Assembly (NCBI RefSeq): GCF_000524195.1
Contig: NW_020170391.1
Location: 129,438-193,437, forward strand
Length of the DNA: 64,000 nt
Origin: Echinococcus granulosus
Lineage: Eukaryota; Platyhelminthes; Cestoda; Cyclophyllidea; Taeniidae
Direction of reading: 5' to 3'
The notes beneath the pieces were generated by a model. That model had not been told where the DNA came from and made no database searches. It saw nothing but the letters and a program-made list of their open reading frames with translations. Both the position numbers and the translations under genes were made by a program. Below are positions 57,988-64,000 of this stretch, in pieces (position 1 is the first letter of the stretch; the number at the start of each line of letters is the position of its first letter).

Positions 57988-59744
57988 CTATGCTCTACAC
58001 AGTTCCACATATCGTCCTGTAAGTTGCCTTTCCTGAAAAAGAAGAGAAAGACGGATGAAGAGATTAGCGCGAAGTTAATTACACTTCAAGCGTAGATTAT
58101 ATCACCCAGAGGTACGGTCGAGAATACCTTTCTACGCCCTCCACTGCATACTTACTAAATGTGCTATCTTTTGCTCCGGGTTGCGTCGCTTCAACGAGAA
58201 GATAATCATCCAGCCAGAAGGCAGGTAATATGCTGCAAAGAAAGTGGAGACGCCTCTGGATGGTAGGTTGCGTATTTCGTACGCGTTTGCCTCGTGTTTA
58301 TAAGAGTTACAATACCGAAGAATAATGTGGGACTTGCATTTTTATAACTTTATAACAAAAAGTGCTCTCACACAGGATAATATGTCTTCCAATTTTAATC
58401 GCACGATAATGTTTGCCTGTGGAAAGGGGCATCCACGTCATTGTTTTGACCGTTGTAAAAAGTAATTATTTATTCAAATGATGGAATCTTTGGCGTTATC
58501 AATTTTGTACGTAGCTGGAAAGGCTAGTGCTTTACGGAATGGCATCAAAGTCAATGACTTATTCAGAAAATCAGAGTATAGAGAAATCGTATTAATAAAT
58601 TTAGATGCATTCCCACATAATTTTCAACCTTTAGTGTGCCTCTGAGCATGGAAATAAGTGTGCGAATGCTCCCCACGTCAGCTGTGTCTCCAATTCAACT
58701 GATAGCATCTAATGTGGAGAGGCCAATATGGCTATGAATGTGGTGGCAAAAAAGGGAGAGTTTTCTAACAATTTGCGATGTAGCGGTTTCACTGCTAGTA
58801 CATATGGCAATATATTATAACGTTCAATTTTTCAAAGTAGGACTCTTTTTGGATATTCGATTCAGGTAGATGTGAAAAGTAAATCAGCGCTTCGACACAT
58901 GACCATCTACGTTTACTTCTCGACGGTTTACTGGCAATCCGCACTAAAAAATGGAACGTTTGCCTACCCCTAGAAAGCATTTAATGGCAAATAGCTAGCA
59001 TAGTAACAGTTTTATTTGCAAAAATTAATGTGTGGTCGGTGTCTAATATTTATTTGTGCATTAAAGTTGATTGCAACAGCTTGGCCCAACTCACTTTCCA
59101 CGTGCATAAAGTACTACTTAAATGTTGAATCGTGCCTTCAACGTCTACTTTACGGCTTCATGATGATATTGCATGGGAAAAGATTAGATTGAGAGCCCCT
59201 TCCCCCCTTTTACTCAAGATAATATCGGTCGTCCTAAACAATTTATATAGGTTATGGAATTTCCAATCCTTACGAAATTTTACCTACTATTTAATCCTGA
59301 TTCAGTTTTATTTCCTCATTTTCAATAATTTCTACAAGTTTTTTGCGAAAGCACCCATTAAAATTTTCCATAAATTGCTTTGGTTGAGACGAACTTGAGT
59401 TGGAGTCCGGTGATCCGCCCAACTGCATGAATGCCTAAGTCTCTCAAACAGTTGAAAAGCCTCACCTTGCCATAATCCAAGACCAGATAAAAGTTAGCCA
59501 ACCGGTAAGTTGATGAGGGGTTGGTCGCGTTACGCTAAGACATTGCGTGTAAAGTGTGGAGAACTGGTTGTTCAGCGGTGAGGTTAGCAGAATTGATTGA
59601 ATTGCCACCGCAGTGACGGGATTGTGGTGGCACTGTCAAGGAGGCTCCGTGCACTTACATCGACGAACAAGCCGAAACTAAGAAGACAGTTCCCATTACT
59701 ACTCCGGGCCTTCCGATTTTCGGCATTGTTTTCATCGTCAGCAT
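57988..59744 (-). CDS. Candidate small spliced membrane protein (unidentified)
   Basis: Four minus-strand blocks have good splice signals and consistent phases: 59659-59744 (ATG, then GTAAGT donor), 59466-59534 (CTTAG to GTGAGG), 58156-58232 (TTTCTTTGCAG to GTAAGT) and a last block from 58032 after a TCTTTTTCAG acceptor. Joined in the frame of the ATG they encode about 89 residues. The first has a basic start and hydrophobic core (KIGRPGVVMGTVFLVSAC), the second a Trp-rich membrane-like stretch (LTGWLTFIWSWIMA). The last two blocks are open in a second frame too, reading YYLPSGWMIIFSLKRRNPEQ and ending at 57988. I cannot tell which frame is real. No family is recognised. The support is splice-site quality and phase only. 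Confidence 0.25.
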
Positions 59745-62580
59745 GGCATTTAATAAAATAAATTTATGCTGAAGGGACTGCCGACTAAGTCCATTCATAA
59801 ATTGCTATTTTATTGACTTTCAGTTGTCTTGGGTGGTCAACTTTTTCGAACGGCATCACTATATGTATCTTCGAGACATACTGACTTCCCCTCATTTTTA
59901 CAAAACTGTGTATTTTTGTCAGTGTTCAACATTCTCATATACTATTATCTCTTATGCAAACGACTTCTCTTCAAAACTTATTTGTTTGACCTCTTACTGA
60001 GGTGCATTTGTCAAGTAACGTTCTAAATTTATCTACACTTACAGAGTACTTCCGTTACGCTATTGAAAGTAAGTCGCAGGACAGATAGATTTAATGAGAA
60101 GTTTACCCATTTATTCTCGACTTCACGGTTGATGGTTTATTTATAAAAATTGTGCCTAACATTGCCTACTTGCGCTAGCACAGAATGTCCACCTTCCTCT
60201 ACTTCTACTAGCTTAATTCAACAGCGAATTGAAATTTTTAGTGGGTTGTGCTTTTAAAATTAGCTGAGGGACGGGAAAAGGACTAATCTGTAAAAAAGTG
60301 ATACTGTCTTCTATCAAGCACTGTTGTTATAGCCGCACGAATGTAATTGTTGGCAGTGTTCGGTCGTTCAAATTCTGCACAATAATTACCGCAAGAAAGG
60401 GGCATGAGGCTTTCTCTCTACCAAAGTAATGAGAGTTGTAGCCTCAGTCGCCAGATGCTAATAATACAAAGTTACTTGGTTCCCGTGACAGGACTGTTCT
60501 AAGATTTGCCCTTGACTATTCGAAAAACCTCCTTTCCAAATAAACGGAGAATCGCAGGCGTGCGCCACCTGCCATGGTGAAGCCATAATAAAATCTTCCA
60601 AAATATACTGGGATTTGAAAGGATCTTTCATCAACTTCTTCATCCTAATTATTTGCCACTTCCTTTAAAGGGTATAGAAGGAACATAAATCGACTTGCCT
60701 TCCACAGTTTTGCATTGGATGTATTATGGCAGCTTTTTGTTGCCTCAACTGCGTTCTTGGGCCTTGGATAAATTTTCTAAATTTTTGCTTACATTCAATA
60801 AGCAGAAAGCTAGGAACATTTTACTTTAATTTTCGCTAATCGCGAACTGCATTCTAAGTTTACTTAAGTGGCTTAAAAAAAATTAGGTCTAATTGCTTGC
60901 ATTCCAAAAGCCGATTTTTATAGCCAAATGCAAAAGAAAAGGCCTTCTTTTGGTTGGTGCCGTTTCAGCCTTACTTTCCCAACATCTACAGATATCAGAT
61001 ATAAACTAGGGACAATATGAATACGGACGCTTCCTTCAAAAAATGATTATTTCAAAACATTTGACTGATGAAGCGATTGTATATTTGCGACCGCTATGCT
61101 AAATTGTCATTACTTAAGCACGGTTTTCTGGATCAGAAGACTTTTTCGAATGTCGTACCACAGAAAATGAACCTATGACGGACTAAGTAGACCTGAATTG
61201 TGGTATGAAATGTGTGCAACTTCACCGAGAAACCTCAGGCTACACTTCTGAAACGCCGTTAGCACCAGCAGGTTGGAGTTGAATGAAGAGAACTAACATT
61301 TAAATGACTATGCCAATCGCTCTGCTGCACTGCCTACGTGGGAAGGGTTGTCGGTATTGAAGTAGAGTATTATTAGCCACAAGCAGCGTCAGCACATCAA
61401 AGATAGTTTGTTGTTAAATGACAAAACACTCACCTTCACCATGCCTAGTATTAGACTCTAGGGACTGCAAATTTGGGACCCAGTGATTCAGTGGTTACAT
61501 CAAATGCAAACTGCAACACCTCATTCTGTGTGAGAATGTGTCTTTGAAATTAAACCTAGGTAGAGACTACGCGAAGGCCTGCACGCAGATCATTGAGGCG
61601 CATTACTGAGAAGACAGGCTTCCATCACTTACTGCAGTAGGTAGCAATGTCTGAATTATTCCGCTTCATCGTGATACTATTACTGAAGAGTTGAGTCCCC
61701 ACCAATGGAAGCCCTTGTTTGCGCACGTTTTACTTTACATTTTCCCTTTCTTGAGCCACTTAGACTCCACAATTATTTGTTAAAGTCAAAGTCAGTTAGG
61801 AATGTTAAGTTCTTACAGCCAATGCAAATGAGTCTCCTTTGAATGAGGAGAAATGTTATCAAGGATAAAGCTGGTAACACTTACGCAATTTGATTGAAAA
61901 ATAAATAATATAAAATGACAACTCGGGGAACCGCTAGTATATACCTGATTTCTCCTTCTTTTCCAAGAAAAAGTTCGTCAATTTAGAAAATGCAATGCAA
62001 ATAAAAAGGGTGAGTTGAAGGACAGCGCTATTGAAGTGCTTTGTTCCTAAGCTAGAATTCAGAGAGAGAATGTTTCTCTCAATAACTTGTTGAAGCTCCA
62101 AGCCAAAATGAAGGAATATTCACCGAAATTTATCAGTTTTGCTAAAGAGAGAGAAAAAGGTTGATACACTTGCATAGTCAAATAAAAAAGGCATTTTTCG
62201 TGACGATTATGAGCAGGAAGTCTATGTCACTACCGAAGTATATGGTGCTATAAGCAGCATCGCTGAAACAAATGCATGACTAAACGGGTCCAGAATTATG
62301 ACTTGGCAGAAAGCGTCCTACTTTTGAAGAATGTACTTTTCAAACCTCATGCAGTAGATGGGCTGACTTTAGTGATAGTCAATATGCGACAGCTCTTTCA
62401 TCCTGTAACAAAAATCGACGAAATCGCCTCTATTGACTTGATATGCTAAAGTTTTAAAACTATCTGCAGCAATTTAAAGAAAGTTTACAGGAGTTTGCAG
62501 CTGAAGTGTTTCGTGCTTTAATTTTTTAGATAATTATTTTTTGTTCTGTTGAAGGTGAGAGGGGTAAAATTAGCCTATAT
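59745..62580. other. Intergenic region, 2.8 kb
   Basis: AT-rich, dense stops in all frames, no recognised gene, repeat copy or RNA. Precedes the 3' end of the minus-strand potassium channel gene. Confidence 0.5.
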
Positions 62581-62586
62581 TTTATT
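62581..62586 (-). terminator. Candidate polyadenylation signal of the potassium channel gene
   Basis: Minus-strand AATAAA, 158 bases past the stop codon at 62745. Position fits a short 3' UTR. Confidence 0.5.
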
Positions 62587-62744
62587 TTCGAACCTACTAA
62601 TGTATCCCACGTATTACTAGTGTTATGGCCTATAAGTAAAGATAGGAGTTTTTGTAAAACATTTAATATGTCCTGATAAAATCACAGAATACAAACATTT
62701 ACTGGTTGAAATACAGCAAAATAATGGCAAAATAGGGCATTATG

Positions 62745-63949
62745 TCAACATGACGCGCGATCAAACGAGGCATATCGGAAACACTTGCGTGGCGGCGACT
62801 CACAATCATCCGCGTTCGGGTCAATATACGTCTCACTTTTAGTCTCCTGCTCGCAGTTCCGTTGAGGCACTACCATTGTTTCATTTTCCACTTCACTTTT
62901 ACATCCCACATTTTTGGCTCTTATGCATGCTTTCGGTTCCTTCAATTTCTGCAAGTTTCTGTAGCACGAATCGGTGAACCGGAAGATATGCTGGCCATGC
63001 TCACGTCCGGTCTTATCTTTTGATTGGCTTACCCAAGGGGAGTATTCCTCATCATAGACTTCTGATTCAGTGTAGGAGGCAGTTGCAGATACTCGATCTT
63101 CGATATTATGAAGGAAATTTCCAGTTGATGGGTTGGGATTCTGATGGCTTTCGTGACTAAACAGACGTGCGAATGACCGAAAATACTTCTCCACGTGTAG
63201 CATAACTGCTGATTGATGGGTCTCTAGAGGGTGAAATTGGTTCATTATTGCGTCTTCACCGTATGAATGCCTGGCAGGTTGATTTTTCATGCTTGTAACT
63301 TCTTTGATATGTGATATTTCTTTGCACTGAATGGAACTTGTGATCGGTCCAGTGTCATCATGACGACCTGGCGGTTGATGATTGTTCATTCCGATGACAG
63401 AATGAATAACATCACCGTGAAGGCGTCTCAATTCCTGTGCTTGGGCTGCTGCCTCCAAATCATCCCTTCGTTGATCGTCCGTATTCATCGTAAGGAACCG
63501 CAGTACAAGCAAGTTCATCACAGAACTCACCACCGTTAACCCAAACAGGATAAAAATTAGACTGAAAGCAACATAATCGGGCCGTTTGGCCAAGGAATCC
63601 TCTCTTTGAAGCGCTACAAAATCCCCAAAGCCAATGGTTGTAAGAGTGATGAAACAATAATAGACCGCATCTAGATAGTGCCACTTTTCGTACTGAGCAA
63701 ACACTGCAGCACCAGCAGTCAGGACAATGGTAACAACGTTTGCACTGACAAAAATCAAATGGGTCTGAGAAACGGTTCGACTTTTGCAGTTTAGTAAACT
63801 GATTATACGTCGAAGTAGGCGCGTTATGAGGGTGTTTATTCTCTCCCCAATGCTCTGGAACATGACAAGGCACAGGGGGATGCCGGGTAGGGCGTAAACC
63901 ATGCAGAATATCTTGCCTCCTACGGTTTTGGGAGTACAGTGCCCATAGC
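62745..63949 (-). CDS. TASK-type two-pore-domain potassium channel, last exon (partial)
   Basis: One long exon from a CTTCAG acceptor (exon starts at 63949, phase 1) to a TGA at 62745, encoding about 401 residues. The N-terminal exon lies beyond the right edge. It begins inside the first selectivity filter with YGH, then MVYALPGIPLCLVMFQSIGE, a third membrane segment, the second pore YYCFITLTTIGFGDFVALQ, a fourth segment and VLRFLTMN. These match KCNK3/KCNK9 (TASK) throughout. TASK channels carry background K+ current and set resting potential. The His after GYG is the known extracellular proton sensor of TASK-1 and is kept here, so acid sensitivity is inferred. VLRFLTMN corresponds to the volatile-anaesthetic response element. 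The cytoplasmic tail (~240 residues) is long, hydrophilic and not conserved, ending in SFDRASC. Confidence 0.9.
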
Positions 63950-64000
63950 CTGAAGTAAAAATTTGAAACAGTTAAAAAGTTCCATACATTTAATTTATTT

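Noticed and set aside
59644..59760. Plus-strand reading with a C-terminal membrane segment (GLPIFGIVFIVSMAFNK)
   Set aside because: It has no clear acceptor. The minus-strand reading of the same DNA has an ATG, a GTAAGT donor and further in-phase blocks.
1..64000. tRNA genes, rRNA, CRISPR arrays, bacterial-type operons, viral or retroelement polymerase genes
   Set aside because: No cloverleaf with a GGTTCGAATCC-type arm, no regular spaced repeats, and no reverse transcriptase, integrase or transposase motifs were found by eye on either strand.

Overview
The window looks like nuclear DNA of an invertebrate animal, most likely a flatworm and plausibly a tapeworm. Genes are split by introns that include very short ones (32 and 47 nt in the TACO1 gene). 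Intergenic DNA is AT-rich and contains a dispersed repeat of about 160 bp. All recognisable proteins are animal families. The species assignment is inference, because no species-specific marker was seen. Exon borders were set by hand from GT/AG signals, agreement of reading phase and family alignment from memory.

Layout, left to right. 1-225 (+): possible 3' end of an unidentified gene. 974-1915 (-): coiled-coil outer-dynein-arm docking (ODAD1/CCDC63-like) exons. 2817-4092 (+): complete TACO1/YebC mitochondrial translation activator, head-to-head with the previous gene. 7178-9712 (-): PUR-repeat nucleic-acid-binding protein. 11336-12900 (-): complete SNF8/VPS22 subunit of ESCRT-II. 12901-19439: gene-poor. 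19828-32989 (+): SYD-1/SYDE-type C2-RhoGAP synaptic protein in four exons over 13 kb. 32990-40160: gene-poor, with repeats and a G/T-skewed island. 40161-43566 (+): asteroid-family protein with a degraded nuclease site. 43900-52475 (-): SVOP-like vesicular transporter in twelve exons, tail-to-tail with asteroid. 53285-54427 (+): two-exon PAXX-like end-joining factor, head-to-head with SVOP. 57988-59744 (-): weak candidate for a small spliced membrane protein. 62745-63949 (-): last exon of a TASK-type two-pore potassium channel that runs off the right edge.

The genes do not form an operon or a single pathway. Three encode neuronal or excitable-cell proteins (SYD-1-like, SVOP-like, TASK-like). 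The others are housekeeping: mitochondrial translation, ESCRT-II sorting, cilia and DNA repair. The main points of interest are the PAXX homologue with its C-terminal Ku-binding-type tail, the asteroid protein that lost its acidic catalytic residues, a one-base frameshift in a homopolymer of the SVOP gene, and a ten-copy interspersed repeat family.
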